From assembly GCF_020166495.1 (NCBI RefSeq), contig NZ_JAINZS010000004.1, positions 248,001 to 312,000 of the forward strand: DNA of 64,000 nt, written 5' to 3'. This DNA is from Robertkochia aurantiaca (lineage in GTDB: Bacteria > Bacteroidota > Bacteroidia > Flavobacteriales > Flavobacteriaceae). The translations under genes were made by a program, and so were the position numbers. The notes below the pieces were generated by a model. It did not search any database. It worked only from the letters and a program-made list of their open reading frames with translations, and was not told the DNA's origin. Shown piece by piece: positions 9,342 through 17,454 of this stretch. The first letter of the stretch is position 1. Every line of letters begins with the position of its first letter.

Positions 9342-10859
9342 TCAATTGCGGTTCATGGAAAGCAACTCCTCGAGATAATCCCTTGAGTTCGACAACCTGG
9401 GCACCTTATGCTGACCTCCGAGCTTATCCTCCTTTTTCAACCAGTCGTAAAAAAGGTTTCCCCTGGCGATGTGCAGGGTTGGCAAGCGAAGGGTCATATC
9501 GTTATAACGCTTGGCCTCATAGTCAGAGTTCAGCGTCTTCAGGGCATTATCCAGAATAGTGATAAAGCGGTCTGCATCTTCAGGTGCCTTACGAAATTCA
9601 ATAAGCCACTCATGCGATCCCTTTTTCTTTCCACTCATAAAAACAGGTGCAGCAGTATAATCAATGATCTCAGAACCCGTATGCTCACAAGCGATCTTTA
9701 AAGCCTCCTCAGCATTCTCAATAATAAGCTCTTCACCAAAGACATTGATGTGGTGCTTGGTGCGGCCGGTCACTTTGATTCGATACGGATCGGTAGAGGT
9801 GAACCGAACGGTATCTCCAATAAGGTATCTCCAGAGACCCGCGTTGGTGGTGATCACCATTGCATAATTCTTTCCTTGCTCAACCTCCCATAACGGAATA
9901 ACCTTTTCGTTCGGAGTCCCGTACGTATCCATCGGAATGAACTCGTAAAAGATACCGTAATCAAGCATCAGTAAAAGTTCATCGGAATTGTTCCGGTCCT
10001 GAATCCCAAAGAAACCTTCAGAAGCGTTATATATTTCGTAATACCTGAAGTCTGAACGGGGCAACAGGTTTTCATACTGCTCCCGGTACGGATTGAAACT
10101 TACGCCTCCATGGAAATACACCTCCAGGTTGTTCCAGATATCAAACAGATTATCCTTCCCTGTGGTTTCCAGAACGCGGTTCAGAAGCACCAGCATCCAT
10201 GAGGGAACCCCTGCAAGGCTGGTCACATCTTCATTTATGGTTTCGTTCACGATGGCGTCGAGCTTGGTTTCCCACTCGCTCATCAGCGAAACCTTATTAC
10301 TGGGGGTACTGCTCATCTCTGCCCAAAAGGGAAGATTGTCTATTATAATGGCTGAAAGATCTCCGAAAAAGGTGTTATTGCTTTGATAGATCTCTTTACT
10401 TCCACCCAGGCGTAGACTTTTACCGGTAAAGAGCTTGGAGTCTTCATTATTGTTGAAATAAAGCGACAACATGTCTTTCCCTGCCTTAAAATGGCAATCT
10501 TCAAGCGCCTCAGGACTCACAGGAATGAACTTACTCTTGGCATTGGTCGTACCACTGCTCTTGGCGAACCATTTTATCTGGGTAGGCCAGAAAATATTGT
10601 TCTCTCCCCTCCGTGCACGTTCGATAAGCGGTTCGAAATCTTCATAACGCATAAGCGGCACCCTTTCGGCAAACATTTCATATTTCGATATATCTCTGAA
10701 GCCGTAGGCACTTCCCACCTCGGTATCTTTTGCAAGAATCACCAATTGATTCAGCAATTCAAGCTGGACTTCCTGAGGGTATTTCATGAACAGTTCCATT
10801 TGGTGAAAGCGCTTTTTCAGCAACCATGATGCAACCGAATTAAATAGAGGGAATGGCAT
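9342..10859 (-). CDS. GH3-superfamily acyl-adenylate/amide synthetase-like protein
   Basis: The protein belongs to the GH3 family, best known in plants for adenylating and amidating acyl hormones. The ATP-binding P-loop block FAKSSGTTNAKSKFIPVS is clear near residue 100, followed by family blocks YEIYNASEGFFGIQD and VITTNAGLWRYLIGDTVRF, and the C-terminal hinge VTGRTKHHINVFGEEL. At 505 residues it is a full-length bacterial member. Bacteroidota commonly carry one copy whose substrate is not established, so only acyl adenylation is a safe inference. The gene is convergent with the M20 pseudogene and divergent from the DUF2797 gene. Confidence 0.85.
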   Translation of the reverse strand: MPFPLFNSVASWLLKKRFHQMELFMKYPQEVQLELLNQLVILAKDTEVGSAYGFRDISKYEMFAERVPLMRYEDFEPLIERARRGENNIFWPTQIKWFAKSSGTTNAKSKFIPVSPEALEDCHFKAGKDMLSLYFNNNEDSKLFTGKSLRLGGSKEIYQSNNTFFGDLSAIIIDNLPFWAEMSSTPSNKVSLMSEWETKLDAIVNETINEDVTSLAGVPSWMLVLLNRVLETTGKDNLFDIWNNLEVYFHGGVSFNPYREQYENLLPRSDFRYYEIYNASEGFFGIQDRNNSDELLLMLDYGIFYEFIPMDTYGTPNEKVIPLWEVEQGKNYAMVITTNAGLWRYLIGDTVRFTSTDPYRIKVTGRTKHHINVFGEELIIENAEEALKIACEHTGSEIIDYTAAPVFMSGKKKGSHEWLIEFRKAPEDADRFITILDNALKTLNSDYEAKRYNDMTLRLPTLHIARGNLFYDWLKKEDKLGGQHKVPRLSNSRDYLEELLSMNRN

Positions 10860-10869
10860 TTATTCTGTT

Positions 10870-10877
10870 TATCTTTG
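10870..10877 (+). promoter_or_regulatory. Candidate -7 element for the DUF2797 gene
   Basis: TATCTTTG matches TAnnTTTG 26 nt before the ATG at 10904. No -33 TTTG is seen at the usual distance, so this is a partial match only. Confidence 0.35.
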
Positions 10878-10903
10878 GCTAAAAATAGCAAAAAAGTTCA
10901 GAC

Positions 10904-11698
10904 ATGTACGAGGGTGTTCTTACAAAAATGATCACAGAGTTTACATCACCTGTAAACTACTATCTGGTATTAGACAACGACTTTGTCAACCTGAATCAAT
11001 TACTGGATCACTCGATCAGCATCACCTTTCTTAAGCATCAGTGTATTAACTGCGGATTGAACAAACCCATCTACCGGCAGGGTTTTTGTCAGAGCTGTTT
11101 TTTTGATGTTCCCCAGGCGGCCGACTGGGTGATGAAACCTGAACTCAGCAAGGCACATCTGGATGAAGAAGACCGGGATCTGGAATACGAAAAAAAGGTG
11201 CAATTGCAACCTCATATCGTATATCTTGCCAATTCGAGCAGTATCAAAGTCGGAGTGACCCGGAAGACCCAGGTTCCCACCAGATGGATTGACCAGGGCG
11301 CCCACGAAGCCATTGAAATCGTTGAAGTACCCAACCGATATCTGGCCGGCATCACAGAAGTGGCGCTGAAAGAACATGTGTCAGATAAAACAAACTGGCG
11401 AAAAATGTTGAAAAACGAGATCGAAGATGAAGACCTCGCTGCTTACCGTGACAAACTCAAGGCATTTATACCTGAAGAGGCCATGGAATATTTTATTGCC
11501 AGCAATCTTGAAACCGAGATACAGTTCCCGGTTCTGCGTTACCCCTTAAAACCAAAAAGTCTGAATCTGGATAAAACTCCTGAATACACAGGAACATTAA
11601 AAGGAATAAAAGGGCAATACCTGATATTTGAAGATGATACGGTTTTCAACGTGCGTTCGAACGAAGGTTATGTAATAAGGCTAACACCAAAGGACTAA
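10904..11698 (+). CDS. DUF2797 protein with a four-cysteine zinc knuckle
   Basis: A 264-residue cytoplasmic protein of the DUF2797 family, function unknown. Residues 46-67 contain a treble-clef or ribbon pattern, CINCGLNKPIYRQGFCQSC, with CX2C spaced 11 residues from a second CX2C. The core block HIVYLANSSSIKVGVTRKTQ followed by PTRWIDQGA has the look of a GIY-YIG-like fold, an inference from pattern only. The ATG at 8 residues further in (10928) is an alternative start. It is divergently placed against the GH3 gene with a 44-nt gap and convergent with the sigma factor gene. Confidence 0.75.
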   Translation: MYEGVLTKMITEFTSPVNYYLVLDNDFVNLNQLLDHSISITFLKHQCINCGLNKPIYRQGFCQSCFFDVPQAADWVMKPELSKAHLDEEDRDLEYEKKVQLQPHIVYLANSSSIKVGVTRKTQVPTRWIDQGAHEAIEIVEVPNRYLAGITEVALKEHVSDKTNWRKMLKNEIEDEDLAAYRDKLKAFIPEEAMEYFIASNLETEIQFPVLRYPLKPKSLNLDKTPEYTGTLKGIKGQYLIFEDDTVFNVRSNEGYVIRLTPKD

Positions 11699-11722
11699 GC
11701 CGAAACAAATCCATCAGAAGAT

Positions 11723-12586
11723 TTACCCCATATATTTCAGCAGGCAATGACTTCGATCGCTATGCTGCAGCTTCTTGATAGCCAGATCTTTTATCTGACG
11801 GATGCGTTCACGGGTAAGATCGAGTTCATCGGCGATCTCTCCGAGACTTTTTGACGACATGCCTCCCAGCCCGTAGGCCAGTTTAATTACCAGAGACTCC
11901 CGCTCTCCGAGAAAACTCAAAACCTGTTCGATCTCGTTTTTGAGCGATTCATCCATCAATTCCTTATCAGGGGTATCTGAGGTGGTATCAGGGAGAAAAC
12001 CGTAATAATCCGTATCAGAATCATCACTGATGGGCGCATCGAAAGAAAGGTGCGTTCGCTGAAGAGACATACAGGTTTTAACTTCGTTAAGACTTAAGTC
12101 ACTTGCCTCTGATATCTCCTCTGCCTCAGGATTTCTCATAAATTCCTGTTCCAGGTATGAACGGGACTTTCTGATCTTGTTGATGGCATTCCATTTGTTA
12201 AGAGGAATACGCACCATGCGCGTTTGTTCTGCGATGGCCTGCATGATACCCTGCCTGATCCACCATACCGCATAGGAAATAAACTTAAAGCCCCTGGTTT
12301 CATCAAAACGTTCGGCAGCTTTCACCAACCCCATATTTCCTTCATTGATAAGATCTGAAAGGGTGAGTCCCTGACCCTGATATTGCTTAGCTACAGACAC
12401 TACGAATCTCAGGTTCGCCTCTACGAGTCGGGTGAGAGCAATCTGACTTCCCGCCCTGATCTCCCGGGCAAGTTCTACCTCAGCCTCAGCAGTGATCAGT
12501 TGTAATTTAGCGATATCATTGAGGTATTTATCTAATGACATATCACCTCTGTCAGTAATCTGGGAAGAAATTTTAAGCTGCCTCAT
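11723..12586 (-). CDS. RpoD/SigA-like sigma-70 factor, probably a second (non-primary) copy
   Basis: The protein has regions 1.2 to 4.2 of sigma-70 and lacks region 1.1, giving the 287 residues typical of Bacteroidota RpoD. Region 2 blocks are present: RLVEANLRFVVSVAKQYQGQG, LINEGNMGLVKAAERFDETRGFKF and YAVWWIRQGIMQAI. Region 4.2 is LTRERIRQIKDLAIKKLQH. Compared with the flavobacterial primary RpoD I recall, regions 3 and 4.1 are divergent (EFMRNPEAEEISEASDLSL, SHCLLKYMG), so I infer a paralogue, not the main housekeeping factor. It is the last gene of a tight rpsU-NYN-sigma operon, 7 nt after the NYN gene. Confidence 0.85.
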   Translation of the reverse strand: MRQLKISSQITDRGDMSLDKYLNDIAKLQLITAEAEVELAREIRAGSQIALTRLVEANLRFVVSVAKQYQGQGLTLSDLINEGNMGLVKAAERFDETRGFKFISYAVWWIRQGIMQAIAEQTRMVRIPLNKWNAINKIRKSRSYLEQEFMRNPEAEEISEASDLSLNEVKTCMSLQRTHLSFDAPISDDSDTDYYGFLPDTTSDTPDKELMDESLKNEIEQVLSFLGERESLVIKLAYGLGGMSSKSLGEIADELDLTRERIRQIKDLAIKKLQHSDRSHCLLKYMG

Positions 12587-12593
12587 CGAAATA

Positions 12594-13337
12594 TCAGGAT
12601 TTAGATTTTTTGCGTACGTAGATCAAATTCCTGTTACCGACTGAATTCTTTCTCAATTCAATTTCAAACCCAGGTATCGATTTAATCAGCGGAGTAAGTT
12701 TATGAAAGCCGTAATTTCTTGCATCGAAATTCGGTTGTTTTTTTTGCAGCAATGCCCCTACTTCACCAAGAAAGGCCCAACCTTCATCATCTTCAAGGTC
12801 AGCTATGGTAGAACTGATGAGCTTTATTACTTTCGGAGTAAGTTTGTCAGGACCTGCTCTTTTCTTGGAAGGCTGTGCCTGCCCTTCGTTCTCGCCGTTT
12901 TCAAGAGCAAGAATTTCCAGATAGATAAATTTATCACAGGCTACGATAAAGGGGTTCGGGGTTTTCTTTTCACCGATCCCGAAAACCATCATTCCGGCTT
13001 CCCGTAGTCGTGTCGCCAGCCGTGTAAAATCACTGTCGCTGGAAACCAGGCAAAAGCCATCGAGTTTTCCGGTATAGAGAAGATCCATGGCATCGATGAT
13101 CATCGCTGAGTCGGTAGCATTCTTTCCTACCGTATAGCCATATTGCTGAACCGGCGTGATCGCGTTTTCCAGCAACACCTGCTTCCATTTGTTTACCCCG
13201 GGACGAGTCCAGTCGCCATAAATTCTTCTGACGGTCGGATTCCCGTATTTGGCAATCTCCTCCATCATTTCCTTGACATGTCGCGAGGGAATATTATCCC
13301 CGTCGATCAATACGGCAAGGTTTAGTTCAGGTTTCAT
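12594..13337 (-). CDS. NYN-domain putative RNase with a C-terminal OST-HTH/LOTUS domain
   Basis: Residues 1-150 form a NYN (PIN-like) nuclease domain. The metal-binding aspartates are visible in LIDGDNIP (Asp12, Asp14), in ATDSAMIIDAMDLLY and in SSDSDFTRLATRLREAG. Residues about 165-245 match an OST-HTH/LOTUS winged-helix RNA-binding domain (KVIKLISSTIADLEDDEGW, ARNYGFHKLTPLIKSI). Together this suggests an RNA-targeting endonuclease, as inferred for the DUF88/LabA group. It sits 3 nt downstream of rpsU and 7 nt upstream of the sigma factor gene, so all three are probably one transcript. The RNA target is unknown. Confidence 0.85.
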   Translation of the reverse strand: MKPELNLAVLIDGDNIPSRHVKEMMEEIAKYGNPTVRRIYGDWTRPGVNKWKQVLLENAITPVQQYGYTVGKNATDSAMIIDAMDLLYTGKLDGFCLVSSDSDFTRLATRLREAGMMVFGIGEKKTPNPFIVACDKFIYLEILALENGENEGQAQPSKKRAGPDKLTPKVIKLISSTIADLEDDEGWAFLGEVGALLQKKQPNFDARNYGFHKLTPLIKSIPGFEIELRKNSVGNRNLIYVRKKSKS

Positions 13338-13340
13338 TAT

Positions 13341-13535
13341 TTATTCCTCCTGACTGCGTCTGTATTCGTCACGGTAGATGGCGTTGGCAATCTCTTCACG
13401 TCTCTCCTTTGACGGCTTGCTGAAATATTGGTTTGAACGAATATTCTTGAGCTGTTGGGTTTTTCTGTATTTGCGTTTGTAGCGCTTAAGGGCCCTGTCT
13501 ATTGACTCGCCCTGTTTAATGGGTATAATTAGCAT
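13341..13535 (-). CDS. rpsU: 30S ribosomal protein bS21
   Basis: A 64-residue, very basic protein with the bS21 signature: IPIKQGESIDRALKRYKRK at the N-terminus and the basic helix that follows. bS21 sits on the 30S platform near the anti-Shine-Dalgarno end of 16S rRNA. Its start codon is only 17 nt after the terminator of the upstream cold-shock gene and no separate promoter is obvious in that gap. Transcription probably reads through the csp terminator or starts within it. It is the first gene of rpsU-NYN-sigma. Confidence 0.95.
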   Translation of the reverse strand: MLIIPIKQGESIDRALKRYKRKYRKTQQLKNIRSNQYFSKPSKERREEIANAIYRDEYRRSQEE

Positions 13536-13551
13536 ATTGTATAATTTATAT

Positions 13552-13577
13552 AAAAAAGGGGCTTACCGCCCCTTTTC
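13552..13577 (-). terminator. Terminator after the cold-shock gene
   Basis: On the minus strand a GC-rich stem (AAAAGGGGC pairing with GCCCCTTTT) is followed by a T run. It lies between csp and rpsU and may act as a leaky attenuator. Confidence 0.8.
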
Positions 13578-13592
13578 AAACCGTTATTGTTC

Positions 13593-13784
13593 TTATTTGA
13601 TACGAACGTTCACTGCATTGAGTCCTTTGCGACCTTCTTCGGTATCAAAGGTTACTTCATCGTCTTCTCTAATGTCGTCAATAAGTCCGCTTTCGTGTAC
13701 AAAGACATCCTTGCCTGAATCAGACTCGGTAATAAAACCAAAACCTTTGGTTGCGTTGAAAAATTTTACTTTCCCTGTTTCCAT
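13593..13784 (-). CDS. CspA-family cold-shock protein
   Basis: A 63-residue single-domain cold-shock protein that binds single-stranded RNA and DNA. Both nucleic-acid-binding motifs are intact: KGFGFIT (RNP1) and DVFVHESGL (RNP2). The start METGKVKFFNATKGFGFI is standard. The leader upstream is long for this window (240 nt to moaE) and can fold, which is usual for cold-shock mRNAs. The gene is followed by a terminator and then rpsU. Confidence 0.95.
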   Translation of the reverse strand: METGKVKFFNATKGFGFITESDSGKDVFVHESGLIDDIREDDEVTFDTEEGRKGLNAVNVRIK

Positions 13785-14025
13785 TTGTTATATATTAAAA
13801 ATTGAATAAATATTCTGCATTACAATGACGTTCCTGCATGGGTACGGGAACTCATCGTGGTCCTGAAGCAAAAAATCGAAATAGGGATGAAATAAAACCG
13901 CTGGAATTAAAAATCCGGTTTAAGATATGAATGCTTTGAGATGACAAAGAAACGCCGATAAAACGGCAATAACTAATTTTTAACCTTAATTTATTATAAT
14001 TCGCTGGTATTCAGCAGAAATAAGA
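13785..14025 (-). promoter_or_regulatory. Leader and promoter region of the cold-shock gene
   Basis: This 241-nt gap between moaE and csp contains no gene. It holds a 7-bp hairpin at 13830-13851 (GTTCCTG pairing with CGGGAAC) and a short GCCG/CGGC hairpin near 13952. No full TTTG/TAnnTTTG promoter was found. A structured 5' UTR controlling csp translation at low temperature is plausible but not shown. Confidence 0.35.
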
Positions 14026-14454
14026 TCAGCTATTCACCTTCCACTGGTGGGATTCATCGGCAAAGATCTCCTTTCCGAAAACAGGCACCTCGCTTTTAAT
14101 ACGATTCACTATGTGCTCTGTCGCCCGATAGACCTCTTTTCTCCTTTCTGAAGAGACAAAGACAAAGAAACAAATCTCTCCGGCAGCTACCCTCCCCAGG
14201 CTGTGATAAATGTGCATACAGGTAAGTGGAAACTCCCTGAAAGCCTCTTCCCTGATCTCATGTACCTTTTTTAAGGCCATCTCTTCATAAGCGGTATACT
14301 CTATAGCCGCGGTGGTTTTGCCGTCAACCACATCTGCCCTGACCTGCCCCAGAAAAATGTTGTGGGCTCCTATATCATGCTTGCTCTGATGTTTTGCGAT
14401 AGCTTCGGCAATAAAATCGGGAGATATCGCCCCCTGCCTGAAAATATTCTTCAT
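14026..14454 (-). CDS. moaE: Molybdopterin synthase catalytic subunit MoaE
   Basis: MoaE transfers sulfur from MoaD thiocarboxylate to precursor Z to make molybdopterin. The 142-residue protein shows the family blocks GQVRADVVDGK, EYTAYEEMA, IYHSLGRVAAGE and VNRIKSEVPVFGKEIF, including the conserved active-site lysines of the C-terminal block. No moaD or other molybdenum-cofactor genes are nearby in this window. It stands alone between csp and the ankyrin gene. Confidence 0.9.
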   Translation of the reverse strand: MKNIFRQGAISPDFIAEAIAKHQSKHDIGAHNIFLGQVRADVVDGKTTAAIEYTAYEEMALKKVHEIREEAFREFPLTCMHIYHSLGRVAAGEICFFVFVSSERRKEVYRATEHIVNRIKSEVPVFGKEIFADESHQWKVNS

Positions 14455-14660
14455 AAATCCGGTCTTTACAGCTTAAAGATACTACATTCTCCTCACGTCG
14501 GCCTTGTCAACAAGACAGGTATTTAAACAATTCCATTCCCTATTTAAAAATCTGACTGTTTGACTTCGGAGCTTACTGCTATATTCCTGAAAAATTCTGA
14601 CAAACTGTTTCAGAACGAGCGCTTATTTCGTAGTTTCGCTTCTCTATCTCACTATACACT

Positions 14661-15131
14661 ATGACGTTACAAGATTTTTTCAATGCCATACGAGAAGGCA
14701 ACGTATCTGACATCAAAAAGGCCCTTACCGAAAACCCTGAATGGGTTGATCAGAAAGACGACAGAGGTTCTACCCCATTGCTGCTCGCTTCCTACTACGG
14801 GCATCAGGAGGCAGTTGAAATGCTGTTGAACTTCAATCCGGATATAGATGCCAGAGACGCCTCGGGAAATACAGCCCTTATGGGAGTGTGTTTTAAAGGA
14901 CATACAGGCATAGCCCGTTTATTGCTTGAGAAGGGAGCGAATCCAAACGCTCAGAACGGCAATCAGGCTACACCTCTGATATTTGCAGCAACCTTCGGGC
15001 GGGCAGAAATCATAGCCTTGTTAATGGAATACGGTGCAGATGCAGATATCAAAGACAATAAAGGATATACCGCCGCAGACCATGCCAGGATGCAGGGAAA
15101 CGACAAGATCGTAACTCAGCTGCAGTCTTAA
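14661..15131 (+). CDS. Ankyrin-repeat protein
   Basis: A 156-residue protein consisting of about four ankyrin repeats: near 1-33, 34-66 (GSTPLLLASYYGHQEAVEML), 67-99 (GNTALMGVCFKGHTGIARLL) and 100-150 (ATPLIFAATFGRAEIIALLM). There is no signal peptide or other domain, so it is a cytoplasmic protein-protein interaction module. Its partner cannot be inferred. It is convergent with nagB and shares a terminator with it. Confidence 0.9.
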   Translation: MTLQDFFNAIREGNVSDIKKALTENPEWVDQKDDRGSTPLLLASYYGHQEAVEMLLNFNPDIDARDASGNTALMGVCFKGHTGIARLLLEKGANPNAQNGNQATPLIFAATFGRAEIIALLMEYGADADIKDNKGYTAADHARMQGNDKIVTQLQS

Positions 15132-15160
15132 GTCAGCGATAAGGCAGAATATTTCCGCAT

Positions 15161-15187
15161 AAAAAAAGGGGGCAGCCGCCCCCTTTT
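15161..15187. terminator. Bidirectional terminator between the ankyrin gene and nagB
   Basis: The stem GGGGGC/GCCCCC is flanked by an A run on one side and a T run on the other, so it can serve both converging genes. The minus-strand T run is the longer. Confidence 0.85.
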
Positions 15188-15200
15188 GTTGTATAATATC

Positions 15201-17138
15201 TTATTTGAAATGGTATCTTCTGAATGCCTCGATCGCTGCGTAATCGGCCAGCCCCAGCTTGTGATATTTGGTCGCTGTATCTTTGTTTCTTTCTTCTGCA
15301 CGCACCCAGAATTCCCTGCTGTCATCTCCCTGAAACATCACTCCGTCTTTCTGTGACTGATGGAAGAAGATCGCTCTTCTTTTACGCAGCACCTGGTCAG
15401 GGCTCATGGGAACTGCCATTTCGATCTCATGCATATCCCATTCATGCCATGCACCACGGTACAGCCATACCCAACAGTCATCCATATAAGCCTTTTCCTT
15501 CAAACGTTCCAAAGCAAGGAACAAGGCATCCAGACAGGTCTTGTGTGTGCCGTGCGGATCTGCAAGGTCACCCGCCGCATAGATCTGGTGAGGTTTGACC
15601 TCTTCAATGAGGTTCATCATGATTTGGACATCCTCCTCCCCCAGAGGCTTTTTCTTTATGGCACCGGTTTCATAGAACGGTAATTTCAGGAAATGAGCCC
15701 TCGAATCGGGAATTCCGACATAACGGGTAGCTCCCAGTGATTCCTTCTGCCTGATCAGTCCTTTTAACCTGCGCACCACTTCTGCATCGGGAGCATATTC
15801 TTCATTCTGATTAATGCTTTCGATCACCTCTCTGAAGAGTTTATCTTCCGGATTCAGTTCGGCCGCCACTTCAGCGAATTTCATTGCCTCATGATTTGAC
15901 ACTGCGATATTTCCTGACGTCTGATAGGCTACATGCACCTCATGACCCTGTTCAACCAGGCGGTCGAATGTCCCGCCCATGGAGATCACATCATCATCAG
16001 GGTGCGGACTAAATATGATCACCCGTTTTCTGGCCGGTTCAGACCGCTCAGGTCTTTTGGTATCATCGGCCCCCGGTTTTCCGCCGGGCCATCCGGTAAT
16101 GGTGTGTTGCAGAACATTGAACATTTTAATATTCAGGTCATAGGAAGACCCTTCTTTGGTAAGAAGGCTTTCCATTCCATTATCGTTATAATCCTTATCG
16201 GTAAGTCTGAGTATCGACTTTTCAGTATGCTCACATAACCAAACCACGGCTTTTCTCGTAAGAGAAGAAGTCCATTCACAGGGTCCAACCAACCACGGGG
16301 TCTTTATACGGGTGAGTTCTGATGCTGCCCCCGTATCGATAACGAAAGTTGTGTTCTCATGTTCCTGAAGATAGGTGGCCGGTACCTGAGAGGTGATCTC
16401 CCCTTCGACCGCTTCACGAACAACTTCTGCTTTATTTTTTCCCCACGCCAGCAATACGACCCTTTTCGCCTCCATCACGGTCTTGATTCCCATGGTGATG
16501 GCTTTTTTAGGCACATTTTCAAGCCCCAGGAAAGAAGCAGCAGCATCTGAACGGGTCAGATGATCAAGAGTGATCAGACGGGTTCTTGAATTATAATGAG
16601 AGCCGGGCTCATTAAAACCTATATGACCGGTTCTCCCGATCCCTAAAAGCTGAAAATCAAGTCCGCCGTAAGATTTGATCTTTTCTTCATAACCGATACA
16701 AAAATCCAGAATCTCATCGGTCTCCAGGTCACCCCGGGGAATATTTACATTTTCCGGCGGAATATCCACATGATCGAAAAGATATTCATGCATGAAATAA
16801 TAGTAACTCTGACTGTTCGCCTTCCCCATAGGGTAATACTCATCAAGATTGAATGTCACAACGTTTTGAAAGCTCAATCCTTCTTCCTTGTGCAGTCTGA
16901 TCAATTCTTCATAAACCTTGATCGGCGAAGAACCGGTAGCGAGACCCAATACGCAGACTTCCCCCTTGTCATTCTTCTTCCTGATCAAATCAGCTATTTC
17001 GGCGGCGACGATGGCCGAAGCTACATTCGAATCGTCATAAACCACATTGTGTATTTTTTCGAACCGCGTATTTTCATATATACCGGCCGGCTGGTAACTG
17101 ATATCCTTGAGATTACAGAGTTGTTCTTCAGCGATCAT
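15201..17138 (-). CDS. nagB: Glucosamine-6-phosphate deaminase fused to a PIG-L/LmbE-type deacetylase-like domain
   Basis: Residues 1-270 are a NagB domain that converts glucosamine-6-phosphate to fructose-6-phosphate and ammonia. The sugar-phosphate loop GLATGSSP, the catalytic FNLDEYYPM (Asp99) and GRTGHIGFNEPGSH are intact. Residues about 370-645 form a second domain starting RVIIFSPHPDDDVISMGG, with the HPDDD zinc motif (His379, Asp381-383) of PIG-L/LmbE N-deacetylases, and later YAAGDLADPHGTHK. The fusion could couple removal of an acetyl group with deamination in amino-sugar use, but that is inference. At 645 residues it is more than twice the length of E. coli NagB. Confidence 0.88.
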   Translation of the reverse strand: MIAEEQLCNLKDISYQPAGIYENTRFEKIHNVVYDDSNVASAIVAAEIADLIRKKNDKGEVCVLGLATGSSPIKVYEELIRLHKEEGLSFQNVVTFNLDEYYPMGKANSQSYYYFMHEYLFDHVDIPPENVNIPRGDLETDEILDFCIGYEEKIKSYGGLDFQLLGIGRTGHIGFNEPGSHYNSRTRLITLDHLTRSDAAASFLGLENVPKKAITMGIKTVMEAKRVVLLAWGKNKAEVVREAVEGEITSQVPATYLQEHENTTFVIDTGAASELTRIKTPWLVGPCEWTSSLTRKAVVWLCEHTEKSILRLTDKDYNDNGMESLLTKEGSSYDLNIKMFNVLQHTITGWPGGKPGADDTKRPERSEPARKRVIIFSPHPDDDVISMGGTFDRLVEQGHEVHVAYQTSGNIAVSNHEAMKFAEVAAELNPEDKLFREVIESINQNEEYAPDAEVVRRLKGLIRQKESLGATRYVGIPDSRAHFLKLPFYETGAIKKKPLGEEDVQIMMNLIEEVKPHQIYAAGDLADPHGTHKTCLDALFLALERLKEKAYMDDCWVWLYRGAWHEWDMHEIEMAVPMSPDQVLRKRRAIFFHQSQKDGVMFQGDDSREFWVRAEERNKDTATKYHKLGLADYAAIEAFRRYHFK

Positions 17139-17402
17139 AATGATTTCTATTTTGTCGGAACTGCGTTGATAGTTCTATATTACAGCACTAAAATAAAAAA
17201 CATCCATTTAAAAACTGCAATTAAAAGCAAAATATTTCCCTATTCCTGCTGTTTTTTGCTGCAAATGTAAGTTTCTCACTAGTTTTCAATAGGGTTCGCA
17301 TGCCCTCATCTAAAATTACAGGCTATCTGACACATTATCAAACGTTTAATGCAATAAGGCGGTTTCGGCAATATCGGCATCACTCTCCCGAAGTGCCCCC
17401 TA
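17139..17402. other. Gene-free stretch upstream of nagB
   Basis: This gap between nagB and the AsmA gene holds the candidate nagB promoter (17262-17289) and otherwise no feature I can support. The AsmA terminator completes the intergenic region. Confidence 0.5.
17262..17289 (-). promoter_or_regulatory. Candidate nagB promoter
   Basis: On the minus strand TACATTTG (17269-17262) matches TAnnTTTG, with TTG at 17289-17287 17 nt upstream. This predicts a leader of about 120 nt. Confidence 0.45.
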
Positions 17403-17434
17403 CAAAAAAGCCCTCCTACAGCAGGAAGGCTTTA
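17403..17434 (-). terminator. Terminator after the AsmA-family gene
   Basis: On the minus strand the stem AAAGCC-TCCT with its complement, interrupted by one mismatch, is followed by six T. Confidence 0.8.
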
Positions 17435-17454
17435 TTAAACCATATACCGGCTTC

